The notes: a model not told the origin generated them from the letters alone. A DNA stretch of 64,000 nucleotides from Desulfurococcaceae archaeon (GCA_023269825.1 JAGDWI010000003.1:248001-312000); one strand, 5' to 3'; shown: positions 8,510 through 18,690, numbered from the stretch's first letter. Numbers and translations: made by a program.

Positions 8510-9172
8510 TTGCGGGTATTAGCGGATTTACATATTCACTCCACACACAGCGATGGGAAATCTAGTCCTCTTGAAATCGTGCAAGTTGCATTAGAGAAAG
8601 GCTTAAGAGTCATATCTATAACTGATCACGACACATTCTCAGGTAGTATGTTTGCACAAAGATATGCATCAAATAGTGATGTCTTAGTTATACCGGGTGT
8701 CGAAGTTAGAACAGATAAAGGCGATATTTTGATGTACTGCGAGAAGGAAGTAGATTTCCCTAGAAAGATAGATTTATTGATCGAGAAAGCCCATAAAGAA
8801 AACTGCTTAATCGTCCCCGCCCACCCATTTGATATAATGCGGCTCGGAATAGGAGACTACGTCTTTGAAGTAAACGAGTGGGATGCCATTGAAGTATGGA
8901 ATTCCTCAGCAACCAAGGGATCTAATTATAAAGCTATAGAGGCAGCGAGAATGCTCGGTAAACCAGGTTTAGCTAATAGTGATGCTCATTTATCGGAAGA
9001 AATAGGATCAGCGTATAACATACTGGAAATAGAAGAATTCAATACTTCATCCGTGTTAGAGGCAATTAGGAAAAACAGAGTTAAACCAGTATTCGGGAAA
9101 ACCCCTTTTAAAACACGTATAAACAGGTTAATATGGAGCGCAGAGCGCTCCATTAAAACATTATTTAAGTAG
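8510..9172 (+). CDS. PHP-domain metal-dependent phosphoesterase
   Basis: The N terminus DLHIHSTHSDG, then ITDHDTFSG, IPGVEV, VPAHPFD and NSDAHLSEEIG, are the metal-binding blocks of the PHP family (DNA polymerase PHP and histidinol phosphatase fold). A strong GGAGGAG at 8497-8503 precedes a TTG at 8510 by about 7 nt and decides the start; the frame is open further up to 8483. Its 3' end overlaps the end of valS on the other strand by 8 nt. The substrate is unknown; the nuclease-like oligoribonucleotide hydrolases of this family are a possibility. Confidence 0.85.
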   Translation: MRVLADLHIHSTHSDGKSSPLEIVQVALEKGLRVISITDHDTFSGSMFAQRYASNSDVLVIPGVEVRTDKGDILMYCEKEVDFPRKIDLLIEKAHKENCLIVPAHPFDIMRLGIGDYVFEVNEWDAIEVWNSSATKGSNYKAIEAARMLGKPGLANSDAHLSEEIGSAYNILEIEEFNTSSVLEAIRKNRVKPVFGKTPFKTRINRLIWSAERSIKTLFK

Positions 9173-11609
9173 ATTCAATGAAGACCCCTGCTCCTACTTC
9201 AAGAGCATTTGCTGGTGCTGACTCCTCATAGAACTCTACTTGCTTCAATGCATGTAAGTCCACTAATTCTTCGGCAACGGGTTTAACGAATATTGGGAGA
9301 TACACTTTGTTTTCAAGCGGCATTGAGAGCTTTATTCCTTTCTCCTTCTTGTACTTCCATATTGCATGATTTATATCTTGGATTTTTAGTGCTAAGTCAG
9401 GTGATTCCTCTAAGAACTCTTCGTCGGGTTCAGGGAAGATCTCTAAGTGAACTGATTTACCATATAGTTCCCTATATATAGCGTCTGTTACGAACGGCAT
9501 TATTGGAGCAAGCATTTGAAGTATTCTCTTCAGAGTGTAGTGTAACACGTACCATGCTCCTTTCTGTTCAAGTGGAGTATATTTCCCCGCGAAATTGTAT
9601 GCTCTGTTCTTTGTGATCTCAACGTAGTGTGATGCAAAATAATTCCATGTGAACTGATATATCTCGTTTACTGGAACATATGTATCTAGTTCTCTGTATC
9701 CATTATCAACCGTTAATATTAACCTATTTACCAACGCGAGTGTTGATTTATCTATTTGCCTCAACTCGTATTCATCTGGTTCCGGGAAACTCGATATATA
9801 CCTAGCAATGTTCCATAATTTCGTCGCAAACAGTGAACCAGTTTTAACCATTGCCTCACTGTAACGGTAATCATAACCTAGTTTAGCGCTTGCCGCTGCC
9901 CAGTACCTGAAAGCATCCGCTCCATACTTCTCGAGAATAGGTTCGGGATCTATAACGTTACCCTTGGATTTATGCATTGCTTCTCCTCTCTCATCTAACC
10001 CCATTCCACTGATTCTAATCCACTTAAACGCTGGTTTACCAGTTAATTGATATACTCTTAGAATAGTGTAATACAACCATGTCCTAACAATATCTACTCC
10101 CTGAGGTCTCAGTGTTTTATCGAATGATTTCTCGAATAGCTCCTTGTTTCTCATGTACCCAGTAACATATAGAACAGATATACTGCTATCAAACCATGTA
10201 TCGAATACTTTCTTATCACCCTCAAGTGTGCTCGCCGGTGCCCCGCAAACCGGGCATTTATCCCATGGAGGGGGATCAATCCACGGTCTATAATATTTAC
10301 CGGGCTCGGGAACAAGTATTGACCCACAGTTTCTGCACCTCCAAACTGGTACCTCTGTTGCATAATACCTGTCTCTACTTATTGGCCAATCGGTACTAAC
10401 ACTCTTGATCCAGTCTATGAGTTTCACTTTGTGGAACTCCGGCTTAAACTCTATTTGGTTAACGATTTCAAGTAATTTATCCTTGAATTCAAGTTGTTTC
10501 AGGAACCACTCCTTCGCGTTGATTATTTGTATTGGCGTTTTACATCTCCAGCAGACTGGGACGTTGTGTTTTATTTTTTCCTTCCTAACCAAGTATCCTT
10601 TCTCTTCTAGTAGCTTTGCTGCCTTACTCCTCCCCTCTTTGATCGTTAATCCCGCTAATGGACCCGCTTCTTCGGTTAAAACCCCGTTTTTATCCACTAT
10701 TACGATGGGTTCCAGCTTGAGGTCTCTGAACATGATTACGTCATCGTGGTCTCCGTAACTACAAATCATTACTAAGCCTGTACCAAACTCTGGATCTATT
10801 ACATCGTGTTTAAGAATCGGCATTAAGTGACCGTAAAGGGGGTTAATAACGTTGCGTCCCTCTAAGTGTACATACCTTTGATCTCTTGGATTAAATGCTA
10901 GTGCTTTACATGATCTCAGGAGCTCCGGCCTAGTTGTCGCAACAACTACGTAATCATTTGAACCCTCTAATGGGAATTTAATATAGTATAAGTAAGCGTC
11001 TTCCTCAGTGTATTCTAGTTCTGCATCTGCAAGTGTTGTTTTACACCTTGGACACCAATTTACTGGTCTCTCAGCCTCGTAGATTAAACCTTTTCTATAT
11101 AGATCTATGAATGTTGCTTGCGTTATCGTTCTATACTCTACACTATCTGTCCCGTTCCTCCAGTACTGGAAACTGCAACCAAGTCTCTTCCATATTTTAA
11201 CTAATTCTTTCTCTGTTTCATCTAGGAAAGTTTTACATAGTTCGAGGAACTTTAATCTTCCTTCCGGTGTTTTAGCGTATTCTTGAGCATTTATCTTATA
11301 TGTTTTCTCGACTTGCACTTCTACAGGGAGACCATTGCGATCCGCGTAGAATGGAACCAGTACATTGACTCCCTTCATTCTAAAGTATCTTGAAACCATG
11401 TCTATTTGCGCGTAGTGAGCTGCTCCCCCAACATGCCATTTACCACTAGCATATGGCGGCGGTGTATCTATGGCTATTATTTCCCTTTGATCTCCCGGGA
11501 TAAACTTGAACTCGTACAGGCTTTCTTCTTCCCATTTCTTCATTAATTCAATCTCCTTATCGATAGTCCACCTCGTCGACGCTAGCTTTGGTTTAAATAC
11601 TGCCTGCAT
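9165..11609 (-). CDS. valS: Valyl-tRNA synthetase
   Basis: Class I synthetase for tRNA-Val. The HIGH motif appears as WHVGG (H59-G62) and the KMSKS motif as MHKSKGNVIDP. The editing domain (TTRPELLRSCKALAFNP), two CxxC zinc knuckles (CPRCKTT and CRNC...CPVC) and the anticodon-binding helical domain follow in order. At 814 residues it has archaeal size, without the long C-terminal coiled coil of bacterial ValRS. The ATG has a GAGGAG about 6 nt upstream. Confidence 0.97.
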   Translation of the reverse strand: MQAVFKPKLASTRWTIDKEIELMKKWEEESLYEFKFIPGDQREIIAIDTPPPYASGKWHVGGAAHYAQIDMVSRYFRMKGVNVLVPFYADRNGLPVEVQVEKTYKINAQEYAKTPEGRLKFLELCKTFLDETEKELVKIWKRLGCSFQYWRNGTDSVEYRTITQATFIDLYRKGLIYEAERPVNWCPRCKTTLADAELEYTEEDAYLYYIKFPLEGSNDYVVVATTRPELLRSCKALAFNPRDQRYVHLEGRNVINPLYGHLMPILKHDVIDPEFGTGLVMICSYGDHDDVIMFRDLKLEPIVIVDKNGVLTEEAGPLAGLTIKEGRSKAAKLLEEKGYLVRKEKIKHNVPVCWRCKTPIQIINAKEWFLKQLEFKDKLLEIVNQIEFKPEFHKVKLIDWIKSVSTDWPISRDRYYATEVPVWRCRNCGSILVPEPGKYYRPWIDPPPWDKCPVCGAPASTLEGDKKVFDTWFDSSISVLYVTGYMRNKELFEKSFDKTLRPQGVDIVRTWLYYTILRVYQLTGKPAFKWIRISGMGLDERGEAMHKSKGNVIDPEPILEKYGADAFRYWAAASAKLGYDYRYSEAMVKTGSLFATKLWNIARYISSFPEPDEYELRQIDKSTLALVNRLILTVDNGYRELDTYVPVNEIYQFTWNYFASHYVEITKNRAYNFAGKYTPLEQKGAWYVLHYTLKRILQMLAPIMPFVTDAIYRELYGKSVHLEIFPEPDEEFLEESPDLALKIQDINHAIWKYKKEKGIKLSMPLENKVYLPIFVKPVAEELVDLHALKQVEFYEESAPANALEVGAGVFIEST

Positions 11610-11706
11610 GTTGACTCCTCTATTGCCGAGCCGTTTATTATTAATTCAAACAGTGGAAATATATACGTGATTTACTTGTAATAAACATTGAAACAACTTG
11701 TTTAGT

Positions 11707-12084
11707 TTACTTAGTATTAGCTGAAACTTCTCCACTCGCTATTTTCCAAGAGTACTTGTAAATCTTCTCCATAACCTCGCGGCTAGGCTTACTGTTAAAA
11801 ACCCATTTCACGTTGACTGTTTCAAGTTTATCGTTGACTTTTACACCGATAATGAATATTTTTTCAACGCTTTGAAAGAGGGCTTTTACATCGTTAGGGT
11901 CGACTTCTTTTACGAGTAGACAGGTATTCTCTACGCATACTTCTTTTTGATCAATGCATTTCCACTCATTATAGTACACGTCAACGGATACAACGTATTT
12001 CTCGTTTTCACGTACTACTAGTACCCTGTAGAAGTTGTCGAAGTAGTATTCTTCTAAATAATAGGCTTCGCCTCCAGTGCTCAT
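11707..12084 (-). CDS. Hypothetical acidic protein
   Basis: A 125-residue protein that is aromatic-rich at the N terminus (YYLEEYYFDNFYRVLVV) and alternates predicted strands. No domain is recognised. Three Cys (KCID, VCVE, TCLL) are not in a metal pattern. It lies 25 nt downstream of no same-strand start and just upstream in coordinates of the radical SAM gene's stop; both are on the minus strand, so they may share a transcript. Confidence 0.5.
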   Translation of the reverse strand: MSTGGEAYYLEEYYFDNFYRVLVVRENEKYVVSVDVYYNEWKCIDQKEVCVENTCLLVKEVDPNDVKALFQSVEKIFIIGVKVNDKLETVNVKWVFNSKPSREVMEKIYKYSWKIASGEVSANTK

Positions 12085-12108
12085 AGGTCATGCACCCAAC
12101 AAACTACT

Positions 12109-13272
12109 CTATGATACTGGTTTGTAAATAATACCGAGTCCATCTGCTATTCGGTAAGCTAGCTCTATTTCATCTAGTTTAGGCCTTCTAGCTACGTCTG
12201 GGTATAGCTCGGGGTGTCTTGCAACTATGTGCTCGGGTCTATACTGATCCATTATATTGACTAAGGCCCTAGGAGTATTTCTCGCAATCCACTCGAGAAC
12301 TGGCCGAGTGCAACACTCAACATGGTTTGGTAGCACTAGGTGCCTAATTATTATGTCTCCCGCGTCATGTGCACGTTTTATGTTTCTCGTAGCGATCTCC
12401 CAGTAGTTTTTCACTTTACTAAGTCTCCATGCACAATTATCATTACCATACTTGAGATCAGGGAGCCATATATCTATTAAGTCTTCAAGCAGCTTCATGG
12501 CTTCAATTGTCATATACATGTTACTATTCCATAATTGAGGCACATTTATATCCAAGTACCTGAAGCTCTCCAGTATGAATGGAATATGCGGCGTTGGATC
12601 TCCACCCACGTGGTTGATGTTTCTTGCACCTTTTCTTCTAAGATACGCTTGTACCGTTGCTAACTCCTGAGGCGTTAACTTCTCTCCATCTCTTGGTCTC
12701 ACTTGACTTATATCGTAGTTTTGGCAAAAAACACACTTAAAGTTACATCCCCCGTAGAATATGGTGCCGCTGGGAACTAGTGGGGCTTCCTCCCCCATGT
12801 GGTGGAAGTAACTGTGAACTATTAACTCTTTATCAATTGAACATACTCCTGGTTTACCCTCTAACCGTAGAGCTCCACATTTTCGCTCACATATCCTACA
12901 TGGATTCATTAATTTGTAAGCTATAGATATTTTGACATCAAGGTAACTATAGCTTGGTTTCTCGAGTTTACTGAGTTTCTCTAAGCCCTCTGCGCATATA
13001 TCTTTATAAAATGACTTAAATTCCCCAGATGACTTATCATGAATACTCCATAAATCCTCTTGAGTTAAATCACTTGAGTAAGGGTTCGCATCCACAGGCA
13101 TATACTTGGCTACAATGAACCTCGCTGGTTTCTCATTCTTCATTACACTATAGTAATGCAAAAGCCTCTCCTTCACAACTGGGTCTAACCAAACTGATAA
13201 CGCGTCAGGTCTTACATTAAATAACGTTATAAACCAGTCAACCATCTCTGAGCCCAATAAGAGCTTTGTCAA
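12109..13272 (-). CDS. Radical SAM protein of the PflX type (COG1313-like)
   Basis: The radical SAM CxxxCxxC triad is GCNFKCVFCQN (C176, C180, C183). A Cys-rich block precedes it (C125, C128, C132, C144: PCRICERKCG...GVC), typical of the PflA-homologous PflX/AmmeMemoRadiSam relatives. HVGGDPTPH and LWNSNMYM match this subfamily. An N-terminal extension of about 115 residues has no domain I recognise. The start is a TTG. The substrate is unknown; no pyruvate formate-lyase gene is in the window. Confidence 0.82.
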   Translation of the reverse strand: MTKLLLGSEMVDWFITLFNVRPDALSVWLDPVVKERLLHYYSVMKNEKPARFIVAKYMPVDANPYSSDLTQEDLWSIHDKSSGEFKSFYKDICAEGLEKLSKLEKPSYSYLDVKISIAYKLMNPCRICERKCGALRLEGKPGVCSIDKELIVHSYFHHMGEEAPLVPSGTIFYGGCNFKCVFCQNYDISQVRPRDGEKLTPQELATVQAYLRRKGARNINHVGGDPTPHIPFILESFRYLDINVPQLWNSNMYMTIEAMKLLEDLIDIWLPDLKYGNDNCAWRLSKVKNYWEIATRNIKRAHDAGDIIIRHLVLPNHVECCTRPVLEWIARNTPRALVNIMDQYRPEHIVARHPELYPDVARRPKLDEIELAYRIADGLGIIYKPVS

Positions 13273-13361
13273 AAACCCTTCAAATCAACAACATTTATTC
13301 AAATCAATTAAAATATTTCTCTACGGAACCTAAACATTGAGATACAAGTGAGAAATACGTC

Positions 13362-14000
13362 TTAGATTAAACCAATAGCTAATATATCTAGTAGATCTTT
13401 CACCACGAATGATGCGTAATTACATGCTTTACCGCATGGTTCAACAGCTATTGATACTGGAACAGTTTTAAACACCTCTATGTCCCACTCACTGTCACCA
13501 ATGTAAATAGTGTTTTCTAAAGATACACCCAGCTCTGAAGCTAATTTCTCAATGATTCTTTTCTTTTCTTTCAAGGGAACGTTGACTACGCCGCCTGGGA
13601 TCAATTCGTCATTATGGAATAGTAATTCATTATACAGACACACGTTTACGCCTAGTTCTCTACACACTTTTCTAACCGCGATATCTACACCGCTACTTAC
13701 AACAGCTGGAATGTGACCCTTGGTTTTAATTTCATCTATTACAGTTCGCGCGTTTTGGCGAGTCCTCATATTGGATAAAGCTTTTTCAACTTCCCCGCGT
13801 GTTATTGGTTTTCCATAGCTATGAATCATTAAAGCTACATCTATTTTCATCCAATCCAAGTACGATATCAATCCACGTGCATAGAGATCCGCGAAGTATG
13901 AATTATCTCGGCTACCAAAGTGCTCGTGTAGTATTCCCCAACTACTTTTCTCATATGTTAAGACGCCGTCACAATCGAACACGAACAGCTTTCTCAGCAA
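13362..14000 (-). CDS. HAD-family phosphatase, phosphoserine-phosphatase-like
   Basis: The motifs are in order: FVFDCDGVLTYEKSSW (nucleophile Asp near residue 9), AVVSSGVD (motif II Ser/Thr), the Lys in VPLKEKKRII and IGDSEWDIEVF (motif IV). The helical cap between motifs I and II matches subclass IB enzymes such as SerB. Serine biosynthesis is the likely but unproven role. Its start overlaps the end of the gene upstream by about 30 nt on the same strand, which suggests coupling. Confidence 0.75.
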   Translation of the reverse strand: MLRKLFVFDCDGVLTYEKSSWGILHEHFGSRDNSYFADLYARGLISYLDWMKIDVALMIHSYGKPITRGEVEKALSNMRTRQNARTVIDEIKTKGHIPAVVSSGVDIAVRKVCRELGVNVCLYNELLFHNDELIPGGVVNVPLKEKKRIIEKLASELGVSLENTIYIGDSEWDIEVFKTVPVSIAVEPCGKACNYASFVVKDLLDILAIGLI

Positions 14001-14577
14001 TATCTGTCACCTTGTTGAATAGCGTGTGAAGGTTTTTCTTATCAATTGTTTTCTTGAATTTAACTTCGATTCTAACATGTTGTTTAAACACGCTTACTTT
14101 AAACTCTATTTCCTCATCAAGTGCAGCCTTAATAACGTTCTTATCTATTGCTACGTCTGGGAAGCCGAGTTTTTCCTTCACAATACTAGCTAGAGCCTCC
14201 ACGCTTAATTGTTCTTCTTCTACGTGGACTTTTTCGCTGGGCGCTTTCTCTTCACTTATGTATCTCAAAGCGTGATTCAAAGCCTCTAGCACTAATGGGT
14301 AATCCACGTATACTTCTCTCGCTCTCCCCAGAATCTCAGTTAAAACTTCAATTGCTTGACACGACTTCAAGAAATTAACGAGGTCTCTGAAATCACTTGA
14401 ATTAAGGTAATCCGCTAGATTAGATGGATCTCCACCATAAATACTGAACTTGTATTTTTCCTCTGCAGCGTGCAATAGTTTTTTCAACTCAATTGCATCC
14501 TTCGCTGTTAATACCCCTTTCTCAACGTATTCTTCAACCACGGGGTTAACAATGTGTCTCAAGAAATCCGATTTCAA
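13969..14577 (-). CDS. Hypothetical helical protein
   Basis: A 202-residue soluble protein. The N-terminal 110 residues look all-helical, followed by an acidic linker (SEEKAPSEKVHVEEEQ). The C-terminal 75 residues end in a basic beta-like segment (EEIEFKVSVFKQHVRIEVKFKKTIDKK). No family is recognised. Overlap with the HAD phosphatase gene implies that they are expressed together. Confidence 0.55.
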   Translation of the reverse strand: MKSDFLRHIVNPVVEEYVEKGVLTAKDAIELKKLLHAAEEKYKFSIYGGDPSNLADYLNSSDFRDLVNFLKSCQAIEVLTEILGRAREVYVDYPLVLEALNHALRYISEEKAPSEKVHVEEEQLSVEALASIVKEKLGFPDVAIDKNVIKAALDEEIEFKVSVFKQHVRIEVKFKKTIDKKNLHTLFNKVTDIAEKAVRVRL

Positions 14578-14638
14578 TATACCACCGAAAAGTTTTTAAG
14601 GCTATAACTGGATTTTTAACGTTGACGTACATATCGGC

Positions 14639-14953
14639 GTGTTATACGTGTCTAGAAATAACAATAAAAAACATAACTGGAATCCATACACTAGCAGTGT
14701 ACAGAGATTCAGTATATATCCAACAATTAAAGCCTCAGAGGATACATCTCTAAGAGTAGGCGATGTTTTAACAGTTGACATATATGATATAGATGATAAA
14801 GGCAACGGCGTAGTACACCGAGGAGACAAAAGAATAATTATTCCAAACGCTACTAGTGGATCAAAAGTTAAAGTAAAAATAATAAAGATCCAAGGTGATA
14901 TCGCTATAGGTCACGTCGTCAAAGTATTAAGTGAATCGAACAGTGAATACTAG
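14639..14953 (+). CDS. TRAM-domain RNA-binding protein
   Basis: A 104-residue protein. Residues 30-100 form a TRAM/OB-like barrel: LRVGDVLTVDIYDIDDKGNGVVHRGDKRIIIPNATSGSKVKVKI contains the GxG and GxxV turns of the fold (quoted in part: DDKGNGVVHRGDKRIIIPN). Stand-alone TRAM proteins are widespread in archaea and bind RNA, sometimes as RNA chaperones. The N-terminal 30 residues are basic and Asn-rich. Start codons GTG at 14639 or 14648 are both possible. Confidence 0.78.
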   Translation: MLYVSRNNNKKHNWNPYTSSVQRFSIYPTIKASEDTSLRVGDVLTVDIYDIDDKGNGVVHRGDKRIIIPNATSGSKVKVKIIKIQGDIAIGHVVKVLSESNSEY

Positions 14954-14988
14954 GAAGCATTTACCTGTATCACGTGGATTTTAATTCA

Positions 14989-15477
14989 CTACTTCTTATA
15001 ACCTATTTTTCTAAGAAACTCCTTTCTTTCACGTTTATCTTCATCTGTTTCAACTCCTAGTGGAGTATAACCATCTACAACTCCTATTATAGCTCTACCC
15101 TGAGTTGTTTCAGCTACTAATACCTCGAGGGGATTCGCTGTTGCAACATATATTGAAACTACTTCCTGAACGTTCTTTAACTGATTTAGAATATTTATTG
15201 GATACGCGTTCCTTATAAATAATACGAAAATGTGCCCTGCACCTATATTTAATGCTGTTTCAATCGCGGCTTTAACGAGCTCTTCATCGTTGCCTTCAAA
15301 TCTTACTAGTCTCTTACCACTTGCTTCGTTAAAAGCTAAACCGAACTTTACTCCGGGAACACTTGTTACGAGTACCTCGTAGATGTCTTCTACTGTTTTA
15401 ATGAAATGACTTCTCCCAATTATAACATTGGATCCCTCGGGTATTCTAACCGGTAACTTTAGTATTCTAACATCCAA
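14989..15477 (-). CDS. Adenosine-specific kinase family protein (COG1839)
   Basis: A 162-residue single-domain protein whose order of motifs fits the archaeal adenosine-specific kinase/AMP-binding family: the [23 protein letters not shown] start, [31 protein letters not shown], the CATANP-like [26 protein letters not shown] and a GVETDEDK tail (fragments quoted). It is thought to bind or phosphorylate adenosine. The length is normal. It is divergent from the gene for the basic-tailed protein. Confidence 0.85.
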   Translation of the reverse strand: MDVRILKLPVRIPEGSNVIIGRSHFIKTVEDIYEVLVTSVPGVKFGLAFNEASGKRLVRFEGNDEELVKAAIETALNIGAGHIFVLFIRNAYPINILNQLKNVQEVVSIYVATANPLEVLVAETTQGRAIIGVVDGYTPLGVETDEDKRERKEFLRKIGYKK

Positions 15478-15539
15478 TACTCATCCCCCGTAGAAATATA
15501 TTAATGAGCATATTTTAACAATTAATTGAATAGTGAACG

Positions 15540-16133
15540 GTGAAATCATTGAAGATCGTCGCTAAAGTTCTGAAATTACAGCAAAAAGAAGATGGAGATA
15601 GTAATGTAACAGTAAGCGGGTACTACGTTGAAGAAGAAAAATGGGACATGAGGGAGTTAGCCGAGGAGAACCTCGATAAAGACGTTATCACTAAGTTACT
15701 TGAAGTAGCCGCAGAGTACATGGTAAAGGAGAGAGCTGGCAACGAGTTCTTGTTAACTGAAGTTGAAACAACGGGTTTACGTGTTATGCTTGGAGAGGGA
15801 GGTAGATTCGAGTCTTCAACGGTGTTAATACCTAAACCATCATATCTTAGAAGAATACTTTTCGCTAAGTGCCAAGGTGAAAACAATTGCACTGTCGTAT
15901 ATGAATTCAAGCCTAGTTCACAAATAATACTATATGAGGGAACGCTTGCAGTCAAGAACATTGACTTCGACTTAGCTATATTGGAATGCGGGGATCATGT
16001 CAGAGTACTTTTCCCCCATGAACTAGTTCAACCGAGAACTAAACTCCGGGAGAAGTCGGTAAGAAAGAGGAAAACACGTAGAAAACGTAAAAAGAAAAAA
16101 TCATCATCTAGAAAGAAAAGGAAAAGCAGGTGA
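15540..16133 (+). CDS. Unknown protein with a strongly basic C-terminal tail
   Basis: A 197-residue protein with a GTG start. The first 160 residues are an acidic-to-neutral mixed domain with two Cys (AKCQGENNC) in a possible disulfide or metal pair. The last 35 residues are almost only Arg, Lys and Ser (for example RKRKTRRKRKKKKSSSRK). Such a tail would bind RNA, DNA or ribosomes electrostatically. The gene is followed after 7 nt by the nucleoside phosphorylase gene, so the two form a likely operon. No family is recognised. Confidence 0.62.
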   Translation: MKSLKIVAKVLKLQQKEDGDSNVTVSGYYVEEEKWDMRELAEENLDKDVITKLLEVAAEYMVKERAGNEFLLTEVETTGLRVMLGEGGRFESSTVLIPKPSYLRRILFAKCQGENNCTVVYEFKPSSQIILYEGTLAVKNIDFDLAILECGDHVRVLFPHELVQPRTKLREKSVRKRKTRRKRKKKKSSSRKKRKSR

Positions 16134-16140
16134 ATGATGT

Positions 16141-16872
16141 ATGCCTATTCACATAAAAGCATCCAGCGAAGATATAGCTAAAAACGTAATAGCATGCGGT
16201 GATCCTGGGAGAGTAGATCTGCTTTCAACGCTACTAACAGATGTTAAAATCGTGAATACTCATAGGGGGCTAAAAACCATAACCGGCTACTATAAAGACA
16301 GCAGGGTCACCGTTACAACTCATGGAATAGGGGGCCCAAGCGCTGCCATTGTGTTCGAAGAACTGCACCAACTCGGAGCTAAGAGGGTCACCAGGCTTGG
16401 AACAGCTGGAGGAATTCGGAGAGATACTAGGATTGGTGACATCGTGGTCGCGACAGCGGCTGCATACAATGTAGGCGGATGCAGTATGGGGCAATACATG
16501 CCGGGTATATGTGGAGCAACCGGTGCAGATCCAAGGCTTACAACTCGTATACTGAATGTCTTAGAGGAGAACAGTATACCATATAAATATGGGCCAGTGT
16601 TCTCAAGTGATGCTTTCTACGCCGAGGACCCTGGTTTCGCAACTAAAATGGAACACTACGGCATAGTAGCAGTTGAGATGGAGGCAGCCGTGCTTTTCTC
16701 ATTGGGGTGGATGAAGGGTTTTGAAACCGCTTGCGTATTAGTTATTAGCGATGTACTACATGGTGAGGAAGCATTTAAAAAATATTTAACAACCGAGGAA
16801 TTAGCCGAATTATTCATTAAAACTGGAAAAATTATATTGGAGGTGTACCAAAAGTACTATAGAGGTGGCTAA
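16141..16872 (+). CDS. Purine nucleoside phosphorylase family (PNP/MTAP/uridine phosphorylase)
   Basis: A nucleoside phosphorylase of the PNP-UDP family, hexameric type. Visible are the phosphate-binding ACGDPGRVD, THGIGGPSAAIVFEEL, the RLGTAGG strand, the VAVEMEAAVLFSLG block with the substrate-binding ME pair and the VISDVLHG catalytic Asp loop. It probably salvages purine nucleosides or methylthioadenosine, as the Sulfolobus homologue does. The length (243) is normal. It sits 5 nt before cysS. Confidence 0.9.
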   Translation: MPIHIKASSEDIAKNVIACGDPGRVDLLSTLLTDVKIVNTHRGLKTITGYYKDSRVTVTTHGIGGPSAAIVFEELHQLGAKRVTRLGTAGGIRRDTRIGDIVVATAAAYNVGGCSMGQYMPGICGATGADPRLTTRILNVLEENSIPYKYGPVFSSDAFYAEDPGFATKMEHYGIVAVEMEAAVLFSLGWMKGFETACVLVISDVLHGEEAFKKYLTTEELAELFIKTGKIILEVYQKYYRGG

Positions 16873-16877
16873 ACATT

Positions 16878-18326
16878 GTGTCACATGAATATAGTATAAA
16901 ACTATACGATACGTTGATGAAAAACGAAAAAGAACTTGAACCCGTTGAACCTCAAATCGTTAAAATGTATGTTTGTGGACCAACAGTATACGATTACACT
17001 CATATAGGACATGGAAGAACATACGTTGTGTATGATTCATTGAAGAGATATCTCACACTCAGGGGTTACAATGTAATACATGTAATGAATATAACTGATA
17101 TAGATGATAAGATCATAAGGCGTGCTCGTGAAGAAAATCGTGACTGGAGAGAAATAGTTGACGAGTATACTAGAGACTACTTAGAAGCACTTGAAAAACT
17201 TGGAGTAAAAGTAGATCACCATCCACGAGTGACAAACCACGTTGGAGAAATAATTGAGTTCATACAGGGCCTCATAGAGAGAGGCTACGCGTACATAGCA
17301 CCAAGTGGAAGCGTTTACTTCGAAGTAGACAAATATGATGATTATGGAAGATTATCGAGTAGACTGGAAAAAGAGTATTGGAGCCAGGAACCCGAATTCC
17401 TTGGTGAGAAAAAGAAACCATATGACTTCGCGCTCTGGAAAGCCGCTAAACCCGGTGAACCATACTGGGATAGCCCTTGGGGAAAGGGTAGACCTGGTTG
17501 GCATATTGAGTGCAGCGTTATGAGCTCTAGATACCTTGGAGACAGATTCGACATACACGGTGGAGGAACGGATTTGATATTCCCACATCATGAAAATGAG
17601 AGAGCGCAGAGTGAAGCGTACTATGGTAAAAAACCATGGGTATCTATATGGATGCACACTGGGTTATTAATGGTTGGCACTGATAAAATGAGTAAAAGCC
17701 TTGGAAACATTATTCCGTTAAAGGACGCTCTCAACAAGTGGAATCCTGGAACACTTAGATTATGGTATTTACACGTTCACTATAGAAAACCGTTAAGCTT
17801 CACGGATGAAAGTCTCGAGCAAGTCAATAAACTCTACAATAGAGTTGTTTCAGCTTACGAGTTGCTGCGTAAATTATTACCTGAGTCAAAGGAGTTATTT
17901 TACTTACGTGATGATGATGTGAGACTCGCAAAAGAGCTATTGAGGTTAAACACAGAGTTTCACAGAGCACTCAGCGATGACTTCAATACTCCGCAAGCAA
18001 TCGCGGTAATGAACGAGCTATTAACAATTATTTTCAGAGAAATACAGTATAATCCAAAATACTTGTTAACAACGCTTGCAACCAGGATCCTTAGATCCAT
18101 GAACTACGTTTTCGGGTTATTCGAGGAGAGAGAAATCAGAGAAGACTACGAGTCATTATTGAATGAAGTAATGCGAGTCCTAGTTGACACTAGAAAAGAG
18201 CTTCGTAGAAGAGGCATGTATGATTTAGCGGATAACATGAGAAACGAGCTACTCAAAGCAGGAATACAGTTAATGGATAAAGGACTAGAAACAACTTGGA
18301 TTATAACGAAAAAGAAGATAAGCTAA
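16878..18326 (+). CDS. cysS: Cysteinyl-tRNA synthetase
   Basis: Class I synthetase. [21 protein letters not shown] holds the zinc Cys and the HIGH motif (HIGH at 42-45); its halves are CGPTVYD and [39 protein letters not shown]-type zinc and adenylate motifs and [10 protein letters not shown] follow. The length (482) is normal. The start codon is GTG, 5 nt after the phosphorylase stop. Its presence shows direct Cys-tRNA formation, with no need for the SepRS route. Confidence 0.96.
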   Translation: MSHEYSIKLYDTLMKNEKELEPVEPQIVKMYVCGPTVYDYTHIGHGRTYVVYDSLKRYLTLRGYNVIHVMNITDIDDKIIRRAREENRDWREIVDEYTRDYLEALEKLGVKVDHHPRVTNHVGEIIEFIQGLIERGYAYIAPSGSVYFEVDKYDDYGRLSSRLEKEYWSQEPEFLGEKKKPYDFALWKAAKPGEPYWDSPWGKGRPGWHIECSVMSSRYLGDRFDIHGGGTDLIFPHHENERAQSEAYYGKKPWVSIWMHTGLLMVGTDKMSKSLGNIIPLKDALNKWNPGTLRLWYLHVHYRKPLSFTDESLEQVNKLYNRVVSAYELLRKLLPESKELFYLRDDDVRLAKELLRLNTEFHRALSDDFNTPQAIAVMNELLTIIFREIQYNPKYLLTTLATRILRSMNYVFGLFEEREIREDYESLLNEVMRVLVDTRKELRRRGMYDLADNMRNELLKAGIQLMDKGLETTWIITKKKIS

Positions 18327-18553
18327 ATGCCTTTAATTACTTTAATTATCTCAGCTACATAATTTGCTACTTCTTCGCGAGATAGTAAAGAATTCACCTT
18401 TCTCTTATTCTTATATAGAACAACTCTTCTAGCTTGCTTATCATATAATCTAATAACATCATGTTCCCTGAAACTATAGATATCCAGCATTTCTATATTG
18501 TGTTTACTTAGTTCTTCTCTAAGTAAAACCGCCGGGTTCTTAGGCATAAACAT
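18323..18553 (-). CDS. Small hypothetical protein
   Basis: A 76-residue basic protein overlapping the 3' end of cysS by 4 nt, tail to tail. It begins MFMPKNPAVLLREELSKHNI and ends [16 protein letters not shown]. It has no motif I recognise. Coding is plausible from its amphipathic helices and AT-rich promoter region but is not proven. Confidence 0.45.
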   Translation of the reverse strand: MFMPKNPAVLLREELSKHNIEMLDIYSFREHDVIRLYDKQARRVVLYKNKRKVNSLLSREEVANYVAEIIKVIKGI

Positions 18554-18657
18554 TACACCAATACTGCATTTCTCTAAAATCCTTAAATATGATTAACTCG
18601 CCTTTATTAACTTAAAAACACATCGCTCCAGCCTCTCAGAGGAAAATACAGGTAAGG

Positions 18658-18690
18658 TTTATAAGTTCTCTATACTCGATTTGTTCTCGG
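18658..18690 (+). promoter_or_regulatory. TATA box and start-region module (copy 1)
   Basis: TTTATAAGTT (18658-18667) is followed, exactly 24 nt from its first base, by TGTTCTCGG (18682-18690). The same two blocks at the same spacing occur at 40111-40143. The spacing suits an archaeal TATA box followed by a transcription start in or near TGTTCTCGG. Confidence 0.55.
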
